Shown here: positions 30,214 to 40,577 of the stretch, piece after piece
Numbering within the stretch: the first letter of the stretch is position 1
Layout of the letters: each line of letters starts with the position of its first letter
Source: an uncultured Collinsella sp.
Lineage (GTDB): Bacteria > Actinomycetota > Coriobacteriia > Coriobacteriales > Coriobacteriaceae
Assembly (NCBI GenBank): GCA_900543845.1
Contig: UQTD01000003.1
Span: 1-57,061 of the forward strand
DNA length: 57,061 nucleotides
Reading direction: 5' to 3'
Made by a program: the position numbers and the translations under genes
Notes under the pieces: generated by a model
What the model was told of the DNA's origin: nothing
The model's database searches: none
What the model saw: only the letters and a program-made list of their open reading frames with translations

Positions 30214-32028
30214 ATGTACTGTCGACTTCTTCTCAAACTAATCCTAAGAGACAAGGCCGTATGGATTTGTACGCTCGTTCTCGCTGCAGCCTTTTCCGTC
30301 CCCATTGCGTTCAATTCACCCATCTACGGCCCCTTCTTTATGAAGCAGGGCATGCAGGGCTTTGTCGACGCATTCAATACGCGCGCGCCCCAGGCCAGCG
30401 GCACAGACCTATCGCCAGAGCAGCAAGATGACGCTGAGCTTGCAAGATACGCGAACGCCGCCCTCGCCGCTCAAACCGACGCCGCCTTTCTCGACTCTGC
30501 CGAGAGCTACTACGCGCTCATGGACGAGGGCTTCCAATCCGGGTCCATCGTGGGAGACCGAGAGACCAATGACGCGGAGCTCGCGTATTGCCGCGCTCTG
30601 AGCAGCTCCGGCATCGCGGATATCCCGGCCTCCGCAAACGACCTGCCGTTCCTCTCCTTCCTGCCCTACGCCATTGCCCAGGCGCCGTCCTTCCTTCCCT
30701 TCATCCCCTTCCTTCTCTCGTCGATACTCGTGCTCGGCGCCACAAGGCCCGGGACCCTGGCGGCAAAGGCGCCCGTGCCCAAATTCCGGCGCCTTATCCA
30801 AACCGTGTTTTCGATAATTGGCGCGGGGACCGCGATGCTCCTCGCCGGCCTTGCGCCCGGGGGCATTTACGCCTTGGCCCTAAACGGCTTCGGGCAGATC
30901 GGGTACCCGATCGCCTTCTTCCATAACGGCGCGCTCACTACCACGACCGCGGGAAACGTCTTCACGACCATACTTCTCGCGCTGCTCGCGGGTGGAACCT
31001 TGATATCCGTTTGTTCCGTCGTCCTATCGACCGCAACGAGGCGCGTCTTCGCGGGCCCCCTTACCTCCGCGTTGCTTGTCGCGGCCCCGGCATTCCCGTT
31101 ATTGTCCGATTCGGCACTGGGGCATAATGCCGCGCTCGAGCTCCTGCCGCTGGCCGTGTTCTCGCCTATCGAGGCAACGGGTTACGTAGGATGCTTCCCG
31201 ACAGAATTCATTGGCTCCGGTTCGGGCGGCGCATCGATGCTTGCCGTGGCCCTGGTATACGTCGCGGTCCTTTTCGCGGTCGGCGCCGTTGCGACGCGTT
31301 CGCCCAAACAGGCTGGACCCGCTAAAAAGCACCATGGGCTTGAGCTCCTGGACGTGAGCGTGGGATACGGGAGCACGACGATACTTTCGATCGGATCGCT
31401 TTCCTTGGGCCCGGGAACGGCGGCGGGGCTCGTCGCTCCCAACGGCTCGGGGAAAACCACCCTTCTTGAAGCGCTGTCGGGCCAATTTCCCACCCGCATC
31501 CGCTCGGGAAGCCTGTTGGCAGACGGAATCTACCAACGTCGATCAGCCGAATTCGCAGAACTCGTCTACCTGAGCTCTTCGGGCGGCGCGGATCTCTACC
31601 CCACGCTATCGGCCCGCGAGCACCTCTCTTTCGTTAGGGAGGCGTGGAAATCGGCCGCCGACATCGACTCGCTCTGCAACTCCCTCGGAATCTCCCCATA
31701 TCTCGACAAGCCGACCCGTAAACTCTCGACAGGAATGAAGCAGCAGGTAAAGCTTGCCATGGCGATAGCGACCGATTGCCCGTACCTCATCCTCGATGAA
31801 CCGCTGAACGGCCTCGATCCGGGAAAACGGAAAACCTCCTGCGACGCGATGCGCAGCGAGGTGGAGCGGGGACGCAGCGTGCTCATCTCAAGCCATCTGC
31901 TCGACGACCTGGCAGACCTCACCGACTCGTTCTACTTCATCGAGGCCGGCACGCTCGTGGAAAAGACCGAGTCGTCCTCGCAGACGCTCAAGCAGGAATA
32001 CCTCGATACATACGAGGGAGGTGAATGA
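30214..32028 (+). CDS. ABC transporter permease-ATPase fusion
   Basis: The 604-residue protein joins a permease unit (about 1-365) to an ATPase (about 375-604). The permease has TM1 (16-34), an acidic extracytoplasmic segment (about 40-145) and about five further TMs, and contains 'LNGFGQIGYPIAFFHNGA' (223-240), matching the motif found twice in the 27092 permease. The ATPase has Walker A 'APNGSGKTTLL' (408-418), signature 'LSTGMKQQ' (504-511), Walker B 'LILDEP' (525-530) and 'SSHLL'. Again no Q-loop Gln: 'YLSSSGG'. Its 3' end overlaps the GTG of the next frame; AGGGAGG at its end serves the secreted protein gene. Confidence 0.88.
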   Translation: MYCRLLLKLILRDKAVWICTLVLAAAFSVPIAFNSPIYGPFFMKQGMQGFVDAFNTRAPQASGTDLSPEQQDDAELARYANAALAAQTDAAFLDSAESYYALMDEGFQSGSIVGDRETNDAELAYCRALSSSGIADIPASANDLPFLSFLPYAIAQAPSFLPFIPFLLSSILVLGATRPGTLAAKAPVPKFRRLIQTVFSIIGAGTAMLLAGLAPGGIYALALNGFGQIGYPIAFFHNGALTTTTAGNVFTTILLALLAGGTLISVCSVVLSTATRRVFAGPLTSALLVAAPAFPLLSDSALGHNAALELLPLAVFSPIEATGYVGCFPTEFIGSGSGGASMLAVALVYVAVLFAVGAVATRSPKQAGPAKKHHGLELLDVSVGYGSTTILSIGSLSLGPGTAAGLVAPNGSGKTTLLEALSGQFPTRIRSGSLLADGIYQRRSAEFAELVYLSSSGGADLYPTLSAREHLSFVREAWKSAADIDSLCNSLGISPYLDKPTRKLSTGMKQQVKLAMAIATDCPYLILDEPLNGLDPGKRKTSCDAMRSEVERGRSVLISSHLLDDLADLTDSFYFIEAGTLVEKTESSSQTLKQEYLDTYEGGE

Positions 32029-32029
32029 C

Positions 32030-32374
32030 ATGAAACTATTTGAACAGCTGAAGTCCAATGCGTCGCGCATGGCTGTCTACGCCATCCTCGTGGCAACCGC
32101 TTTATGCGGAATCGCGGCACCCGTCTATGCGCTCAACGGAGAGAAAGGCGATGTCGAACCCGCGTACATGGCTTCGACGGTTAAAGACCGGTACAAAGCC
32201 TTCTCTGGAGACACGTTTTACGTAGCAGAGTACGACACGACCTACCGTCAGCTTCGCTACAACAAGAGATACGAATATCTAGGCCCAGAAGTAATCAGCT
32301 ATACATCGGGTTGGTACCGCTCCAGCTATGGACACATAACCCAGTTCAAGTGTAACTACCGTGTGTACAACTAA
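32030..32374 (+). CDS. Small secreted Tyr-rich protein, candidate substrate of the ABC system
   Basis: The 114-residue precursor has a Sec-type signal peptide: basic n-region, hydrophobic 'MAVYAILVATALCGIAAP', cleavage likely after 'VYA' (about residue 34). The mature part of about 80 residues is rich in Tyr and basic residues, has one Cys, and ends 'HITQFKCNYRVYN'. No cofactor-binding or lanthionine-type features. ATG 32030 is preferred over GTG 32021 because GGGAGG is 8 bp upstream. Last gene of the operon, before a strong terminator. By position it resembles a bacteriocin-like product with export/immunity transporters, but I could not match a family. Confidence 0.75.
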   Translation: MKLFEQLKSNASRMAVYAILVATALCGIAAPVYALNGEKGDVEPAYMASTVKDRYKAFSGDTFYVAEYDTTYRQLRYNKRYEYLGPEVISYTSGWYRSSYGHITQFKCNYRVYN

Positions 32375-32390
32375 AGCAACCCGGCCGGGA

Positions 32391-32425
32391 CGAGGGGTGA
32401 CGCAAAAGCGTCGCCCCTCGTTTTT
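32391..32425 (+). terminator. Strong intrinsic terminator of the ABC/secreted protein operon
   Basis: CGAGGGGTGACGC (32391-32403) pairs with GCGTCGCCCCTCG (32408-32420), loop AAAA, then TTTTT. Confidence 0.92.
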
Positions 32426-32454
32426 AACCATGTCAACTGAACCTAGTTCAGTTT

Positions 32455-32518
32455 GGTTGATTTCCGATCTCAGCCGAACACATTGAGCGGAAAGGCCGTT
32501 CCTGCAGTCAGTCGAACG
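32455..32518. repeat. Right 64-bp direct repeat flanking the accessory island
   Basis: Second copy of the sequence at 25242-25305 (61/64 identical, same orientation). It is followed directly by a GC-rich hairpin. Confidence 0.85.
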
Positions 32519-32549
32519 TCCCCGGGGCCCTTCTCAGGCCCCGGGGACG
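32517..32549. repeat. GC-rich 13-bp hairpin beside the right direct repeat
   Basis: CGTCCCCGGGGCC (32517-32529) pairs with 32537-32549, 7-nt loop. No U-tract. Not present beside the left repeat, where a different sequence follows. Confidence 0.7.
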
Positions 32550-32629
32550 ACATTTTCCCAGTTGAAGGAACGGTGGAGATGTGTTTCGATGGGTCAGATT
32601 CGTGTCGTTCCGAAAAGACCGTGAACCTT

Positions 32630-32658
32630 TTGTGGGACACGCGGCGCCGTGGTACCAT
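32630..32658 (+). promoter_or_regulatory. Promoter of rpmE
   Basis: TTGTGG (32630-32635), 17 bp, TACCAT (32653-32658), 85 bp before the start codon. Confidence 0.55.
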
Positions 32659-32671
32659 AGCCGAGTTTGTT

Positions 32672-32720
32672 GTCTTGGTCGGAAACCAAGACGCCTTATG
32701 CGCTGATCGGTAACCAGCGC
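32672..32720 (+). promoter_or_regulatory. Two tandem hairpins in the rpmE leader
   Basis: GTCTTGGT/ACCAAGAC (32672-32692) and GCGCTG/CAGCGC (32700-32720) lie between the promoter and the AAGGAG site. Their loops share the similar sequence (A)TCGG-AA(C). They may form an autoregulatory L31 leader. Confidence 0.4.
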
Positions 32721-32742
32721 CTGACCAATAAGGAGTCCTACC

Positions 32743-33168
32743 ATGAAGCAGGGTATCCATCCCCAGTATGTCGAGTGCACGGTGACGTGCTCCTGCGGCA
32801 ACACCTTCAAGACGCACGCTACCGTGTCCGAGATGAAGGTCGAGCTTTGCAACGAGTGCCACCCGTTCTACACCGGCCAGCAGAAGTTCGTCGACACCGG
32901 TGGACGCGTCCAGCGCTTCGCCGACAAGTTCGGTGGCGCCGCTGCCGCCCAGCTCAAGAAGGCTGAGGAGGCCAAGGCTGCCAAGGCCGCCAAGGCTGCT
33001 GAGGCCGAGGCCGCTCGCAAGGCTGCCGCTGAGGCTAAGGCTGCCGAGAAGGCTAAGCGTGCCGCTAAGTTCGCCGAGGAGGCTGCCAAGCAGGCCGCCG
33101 AGGCTCCCGCAGAGGCTCCCGTTGAGGAGGCCGCTGCCGAGGCCGAGACCACCGAGGCTGCTGAGTAA
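32743..33168 (+). CDS. rpmE: 50S ribosomal protein L31 with long Ala/Lys/Glu tail
   Basis: Residues 1-70 or so are zinc-type L31: 'MKQGIHPQYVECTVTCSCGN', 'ELCNECHPFYTG', 'GRVQRFADKFG', with the four-Cys ligand set. The rest (about 70 residues) is an Ala/Lys/Glu-rich, probably helical or disordered tail turning acidic at the end; total 141 aa is twice the normal length. Zinc-type L31 also serves as a zinc reserve in many bacteria. It has its own promoter and terminator. Confidence 0.95.
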   Translation: MKQGIHPQYVECTVTCSCGNTFKTHATVSEMKVELCNECHPFYTGQQKFVDTGGRVQRFADKFGGAAAAQLKKAEEAKAAKAAKAAEAEAARKAAAEAKAAEKAKRAAKFAEEAAKQAAEAPAEAPVEEAAAEAETTEAAE

Positions 33169-33203
33169 ATAGCTCGCCGCGGAATCGCTCGCATTCATGG
33201 CTA

Positions 33204-33245
33204 AAGGGCCGCGTATCCATTTGGGTACGCGGCCCTTTTCTTTTA
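33204..33245 (+). terminator. Intrinsic terminator after rpmE
   Basis: AAGGGCCGCGTA (33204-33215) pairs with TACGCGGCCCTT (33226-33237), followed by TTCTTTT. Confidence 0.9.
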
Positions 33246-33264
33246 TTGGTGCAAACGAGCCTGC

Positions 33265-33379
33265 CCCCATTGCACCAGATTGGTGCGAAGGGGACGGGTT
33301 AGCTTGCGCCAAATTGCAGAGTGGCAGCGTTTTCCCAGATAAAACCTGCCAAAATAAACCTGTCCCTTTTTGGCAGGTT
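33265..33379. repeat. Composite REP-like element upstream of secA
   Basis: Two palindromes: CCCCATTGCACCA/TGGTGCGAAGGGG (33265-33293) and AACCTGCCAAAA/TTTTGGCAGGTT (33343-33379). The second lies in a 42-bp unit (33338-33379) that recurs at 46904-46946 with three substitutions. The remaining 33380-33508 contains no gene. Confidence 0.75.
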
Positions 33380-33508
33380 GGTCGTAGTTATTACGTGGCG
33401 GTCGAGGTCGACCGTATAGGCCGCGCCTTGTTTGGCTAAAGTACATTTATCTGTGTTTAACTCGCCCAAGGCTGCATGGCGTGGGCGATGGCCAAAAAGG
33501 AAAACCAC

Positions 33509-36315
<2,807 letters not shown>

Positions 36316-36316
<1 letters not shown>

Positions 36317-37464
36317 TGGCCGAGGCTTTAGAGGTAACGCCCGCCGAGCTGGACGCGTTTGCGGACCGGCTCGGCGAGGTCGAGTCGTATCTTCATTTGG
36401 ACGAGAAGCGCACGCGTGTGACCGAGCTCGAGGCCAAAAGCGTGGCCCCCGGCTTTTGGGATGACGCCGACGCCGCTCGCGCCACCATGGAGGAGATTGC
36501 TCGCGCCAAGGAAGATATCGCTGCCGTGGATACCGCGCGCGGCGAGCTGTCTGACGCCCGCGCGGCGCTGGAGCTTGCCGAGGAGATGGGCGACGACCCC
36601 GATGCCGCCGCGTTGCGCGAGGAGGCTGCCGCTACGGCAGAACGCCTGGCCCGCGCTATCGACGAGCTCGAGCTTTCGAGCTGGTTTACCGGTGAGTTCG
36701 ATCACGGCGACGCGATTGTGACCATCAAACCCGGACAGGGTGGCCTGGAGGCACAGGACTGGACCTTCATGCTCTTTAAGATGTACATGAAGTACTGTCA
36801 GCGTCGCGGCTGGAAGGTCACCATTAACGATTGTCCCGCGGCTGAGGTCATCGGTATCGACCGTGCGACCTTTACCGTCGAGGGTAAGGACGCGTTTGGC
36901 ATGCTGCGCGCCGAGGCCGGTGTGCACCGTCTGGTGCGCATTAGCCCCACCGACGACAAGAAGCGCCGCCAGACCACGTTTGCCGGCGTCGAGGTCATCC
37001 CCGTGCTGCCTGACGATATCGACATCGAGATCAGTCCCGACGATATCCGCGTGGACGTGTATCACGCGAGCGGCCCGGGCGGACAGGGCGTCAACACCAC
37101 CGACTCCGCCGTACGCGTGACGCATTTTCCCAGCGGTATCGTGGTCACATGCCAAAACGAGCGCAGCCAGATTCAAAACAAGGCCGCGTGCATGCAGATT
37201 CTCAAGGCCCGTCTGTACGAGATCGAGCTCGAGAAGCGCGCCGAGGCGCTCGACGAGATTCGTGGACCCAAGACCACGATCGGTTTTGGCAACCAGATTC
37301 GCAGCTATGTGCTCTACCCGTATCAGATGGTTAAGGACCTGCGTACGGGCGTGGAGACCAGCAACGTCGAGGCCGTTCTCGACGATGGCGATCTGGATCC
37401 GTTTGTGATCGGCTACCATCGCTGGGCAACCGGTAACGCCGATGCGGAAGGCTCGGACGCCTAG
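36316..37464 (+). CDS. prfB: Peptide chain release factor 2, with SPT in place of SPF
   Basis: The 382-residue factor has the RF2-type N-domain ('SVAPGFWDDADAARATMEEI'), 'QGGLEAQDWTFML' and the catalytic GGQ in 'ASGPGGQGVNTTDSAVR'. The stop-codon recognition tripeptide, SPF in characterised RF2 (RKSPFD in E. coli), reads S-P-T here ('RLVRISPTDDKKRRQTTF'), confirmed by codons AGC-CCC-ACC. There is no in-frame stop or programmed +1 frameshift near codon 25, unlike E. coli. Its ATG overlaps the secA stop. Confidence 0.93.
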
Positions 37465-37553
37465 ACACATGGTTGGCTCTGGGTCGATGCAAACACTTCG
37501 CAGGGGTGGTATTTGCTCGGTGAATCGGTAGAATCGAATACAGCAAGAAGTTT

Positions 37554-37582
37554 AAAGCGCATCCGACGGGGTGCGCTTTTTT
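37554..37582 (+). terminator. Terminator of secA-prfB
   Basis: AAAGCGCATCC pairs with GG(G)GTGCGCTTT, followed by TTTT. It lies just 2-3 bp before the ribosome-binding site of the next gene. Confidence 0.8.
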
Positions 37583-37594
37583 GAGGGAGGCAGC

Positions 37595-38485
37595 ATGGCA
37601 TATCGTCTGGACATCAAACGCATTCTTTCGCTGAACTTCTTTCACGATCTGCCCAAGATTATGCTGGGCTGTGCTCTGGCCGCTATCGCGACGGACCTGT
37701 TTTTGATCCCCAACGGCCTTGCCGCCGGCGGCGTTACGGGTCTCGCCACGATTATCCAAGCGGTCGGTGCGTCTCATGGCATCTCGCTGCCTGTTGGTAT
37801 TCAAACCATTGTGATGAATGCCTTGCTGCTGCTGGTCGTTATGCGCGAGGGTGGCATGTTCTACGTGGTGCAGACGGCGACGGGTTTTGTGCTGCTGGGC
37901 TTTTTCACCGACCTGTTCGCTCCGTTTGTGGCGCCGCTGGCACATGCCGATCTGATGCTGCCCGCTATGTGGGGCGGCATTATCACGGGCATCGGCTACG
38001 GCATGGTGCTGCGCGCCGGTGCCAACACCGGCGGCTCAGACACCATCGGTCAGATTATCTCGCGCAATACGTCGCTACCGGTGGGCTCCACCGTCATGGC
38101 GATCGATGTCGCCGTGTGCGCGCTTTCGGCTCCGGTCTTTTCGGTCGAAAATGCGCTGTATGCGGGCCTTTCGATGGTCATTAGCGGCTACGTGATTGAT
38201 GCCGTGGTCGACGGCGGCAACAGGCGCCGTATGGTACTCATCATCTCGGACAAGTTTCCCGATATCGCGGCCGACATCATGTATGGCCTGGGTCGCGGCT
38301 GCACCAAGTTTAAGGCGACCGGCATGTACTCGGGTGCCGAGAAGCCGGTGATCATGGTCATCGTGAGCCGCCGCGAGCTCAATACGCTCAAGACGATCGT
38401 GCGCGAGCGCGACCCGCGCGCCATCGTGACCGTGGCCGATGTCACGGAGACCTTCGGTGAGGGCTTCAAGGACATTAACGCGTAG
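37595..38485 (+). CDS. YitT family membrane protein (DUF161 + DUF2179)
   Basis: The 296-residue protein has five or six TMs in the first 200 residues ('IPNGLAAGGVTGLATII', 'GGIITGIGYGMVLRAGANTG', 'GGSDTIGQII'), typical of YitT, and a cytoplasmic DUF2179 domain ('ATGMYSGAEKPVIMVIVSRR', 'VTVADVTETFGEGF'). Function is unknown. ATG 37595 follows GAGGGAGG. It has its own transcription unit, set off from prfB by a terminator. The 200-bp gap after it shows no recognised feature. Confidence 0.92.
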   Translation: MAYRLDIKRILSLNFFHDLPKIMLGCALAAIATDLFLIPNGLAAGGVTGLATIIQAVGASHGISLPVGIQTIVMNALLLLVVMREGGMFYVVQTATGFVLLGFFTDLFAPFVAPLAHADLMLPAMWGGIITGIGYGMVLRAGANTGGSDTIGQIISRNTSLPVGSTVMAIDVAVCALSAPVFSVENALYAGLSMVISGYVIDAVVDGGNRRRMVLIISDKFPDIAADIMYGLGRGCTKFKATGMYSGAEKPVIMVIVSRRELNTLKTIVRERDPRAIVTVADVTETFGEGFKDINA

Positions 38486-38692
38486 GGCCGACTGCGTTCC
38501 ATCCAAAAGACGTTCACATTGATAAACCGTTTCATCAGCGATTCTGCCTGCTAAATTGCTCAAATAATGATAAATACTCTGGTAAAGCTTCCGGTTTCCA
38601 GCATAATGAATGACGTACGTGCATCGCGGCTGGGTTGGGACGACCTTCTGTGCCGTGCGCATCTTGTCTAAAGAGGATGAAAGGAAGGCACA

Positions 38693-39523
38693 ATGAGCGA
38701 CGAAGAGCTCAAAAAGGTTGCCAACGAGGTAAGGAAGGGCATCGTCACCGGCGTGCACGCTGCCAAGTCCGGCCATCCGGGCGGTTCGCTCGGCGCTGCC
38801 GACATCATGACCTATCTGTACTTTGAGGAAATGAACGTCGACCCGGCCGACCCCCGCAAGGCCGACCGCGATCGCTTCGTGCTTTCCAAGGGTCACTGCG
38901 CGCCTGGTCTGTACGCCGTGCTCGCCGAGCGCGGGTTCTTCCCCAAGGAGGATCTCGAGACGCTGCGCCACATCGGCAGCCACCTGCAGGGCCACCCCAA
39001 CATGAACGACACCCCGGGCGTCGATATGTCCACCGGTTCGCTCGGCCAGGGCATCTCCGCCGCCGTGGGCATGGCCGTTGCCGCCAAGCACTGGGGCGAC
39101 GACTATCGCACCTACGCCCTGCTGGGCGACGGCGAGAGCGAGGAGGGCCAGGTCTGGGAGGCCGCCATGTTTGCCGGCAACCAGCAGCTCGATAACCTCT
39201 GCGTGATCGTCGACCACAACGGCCTGCAGATCGACGGTCCCGTCGAGGAGGTCAACGACCCCATGCCGCTCGCCGACAAGTTCCGCGCCTTCAAGTTCCA
39301 TGTGGTGGAGCTCGCCGACGGTAACGACTTCGATCAGATCCGCGCCGCCTTTGCCGAGGCCCGCGCCACCAAGGGTCAGCCGACCGCCATTATCGCCGAG
39401 ACCATGAAGGGCAAGGGCGTTTCCTTTATGGAGAACCAGGTGGGTTGGCACGGCAAGGCCCCCAACGATGAACAGTTTGAGCAGGCCATGGCAGAGCTCA
39501 CGGCCGCCGGAGAGGAGCTCTAG
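38693..39523 (+). CDS. Transketolase, N-terminal subunit
   Basis: The 276-residue subunit binds ThDP: 'SGHPGGSLGAADIMTYLYF', 'DRFVLSKGHCAPGLYAVL', 'LGQGISAAVGMAVAAK' and the GDG...N ThDP motif 'LGDGESEEGQVWEAAMFAG'. Split transketolases are common in actinobacteria and archaea; the pair acts in the non-oxidative pentose phosphate pathway. ATG follows AAAGGAAGGCACA. The C-terminal subunit starts 1 bp after its stop. Confidence 0.94.
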   Translation: MSDEELKKVANEVRKGIVTGVHAAKSGHPGGSLGAADIMTYLYFEEMNVDPADPRKADRDRFVLSKGHCAPGLYAVLAERGFFPKEDLETLRHIGSHLQGHPNMNDTPGVDMSTGSLGQGISAAVGMAVAAKHWGDDYRTYALLGDGESEEGQVWEAAMFAGNQQLDNLCVIVDHNGLQIDGPVEEVNDPMPLADKFRAFKFHVVELADGNDFDQIRAAFAEARATKGQPTAIIAETMKGKGVSFMENQVGWHGKAPNDEQFEQAMAELTAAGEEL

Positions 39524-39524
39524 G

Positions 39525-40466
39525 ATGGCAGACGTCAAGAAAATCGCCACGCGCGTAAGCTACGGCGAGGCCCTCGTCGAGCTCGCCAACGAGCACGATG
39601 ACTTTGTGGTCCTCGACGCCGACCTGGCCGCCGCCACGCAGACTGGCAAGTTCAAGGCAGCCTGCCCCGACCGCTTCTTCGATGTGGGCATTGCCGAGAG
39701 CAACCTGATGGGTGTTGCCGCCGGTATCGCAACCACCGGCCGCGTTGCCTTTGCGAGCAGCTTTGCCATGTTCGCTGCCGGCCGTGCCTTTGAGCAGGTC
39801 CGCAACTCCATCGGCTATCCGCACCTTAACGTTAAGATCGGTGCCACGCACGCCGGTATCTCGGTGGGCGAGGACGGCGCCACGCACCAGTGCTGCGAGG
39901 ATATCGCCCTCATGCGCGTTATCCCCGGCATGACCGTGATTGTTCCCGCCGACGATGTCGAGGCCCGCGCCGTGACGCGCGCCGCCTACGAGTGCGACGG
40001 CCCCGTGTATATGCGCTTCGCCCGTCTGGCCTCGCCGGTTATCAACGACCCCGAGACCTACAAGTTTGAGCTGGGCCGCGGCATCGTGATGCGCGAGGGC
40101 GCCGATGTCACCATCATCGCCTGTGGCCTGATGGTCGGCGAGGCGCTCGAGGCCGCTGAGCAGCTTGCTGCCGAGGGCATCGATGCCGAGGTCATCAACA
40201 TGCACACCATCAAGCCCATCGACGCCGACCTGATCGTCAAGAGCGCCACCAAGACCGGCCACGTCGTGACCGTCGAGGAGCACTCCGTGATCGGTGGCCT
40301 GGGCAGCGCCGTTGCCGATGTCCTGTGTGAGCAGTGCCCGACGCCGCTCAAGAAGATTGGCGTCAACGACACCTTCGGCGAGTCCGGCCCGGGTGCCGAG
40401 CTCCTGCACAAGTACGGCCTGGACGCCGCCAACATCGTGGCGACCACCAAGGAGTTCTTGGCCTAA
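39525..40466 (+). CDS. Transketolase, C-terminal subunit
   Basis: The 313-residue subunit has 'RFFDVGIAESNLMGVAAGIA' (catalytic Glu of the pyrimidine domain), 'IGATHAGISVGEDGATHQCC' and a C-terminal 'VVTVEEHSVIGGLGSAVADV'. ATG 39525 is preceded by GGAGAGGAGC. The two subunits form the active enzyme with ThDP at their interface. Codon usage is strongly C-ending, consistent with high expression. Confidence 0.94.
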   Translation: MADVKKIATRVSYGEALVELANEHDDFVVLDADLAAATQTGKFKAACPDRFFDVGIAESNLMGVAAGIATTGRVAFASSFAMFAAGRAFEQVRNSIGYPHLNVKIGATHAGISVGEDGATHQCCEDIALMRVIPGMTVIVPADDVEARAVTRAAYECDGPVYMRFARLASPVINDPETYKFELGRGIVMREGADVTIIACGLMVGEALEAAEQLAAEGIDAEVINMHTIKPIDADLIVKSATKTGHVVTVEEHSVIGGLGSAVADVLCEQCPTPLKKIGVNDTFGESGPGAELLHKYGLDAANIVATTKEFLA

Positions 40467-40519
40467 GGCGTTTTGCGTTGGCCTTAACTTGAGAGCCGTT
40501 CCCGTATTGGGCAATAAAT

Positions 40520-40557
40520 AAGCCGGGGTGCCTTCCATGTGGGGGCACCCCGGCTTT
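40520..40557. terminator. Bidirectional terminator between convergent genes
   Basis: AGCCGGGGTGCC (40520-40531) pairs with GGCACCCCGGCT (40544-40555), followed by TTGCGTTT on plus and by TTATTTATTG on minus. Confidence 0.85.
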
Positions 40558-40577
40558 GCGTTTGGGGGGAGGAACGG

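Noticed and set aside
32030..32374. Lactococcin 972-type bacteriocin or lantibiotic precursor.
   Set aside because: It has a signal peptide and linked ABC genes, but I could not align the mature part to the lactococcin 972 pattern, and there are no lanthionine enzymes or Cys-rich core.
25242..32518. Prophage.
   Set aside because: Apart from the integrase remnant there are no structural, lysis or replication genes.
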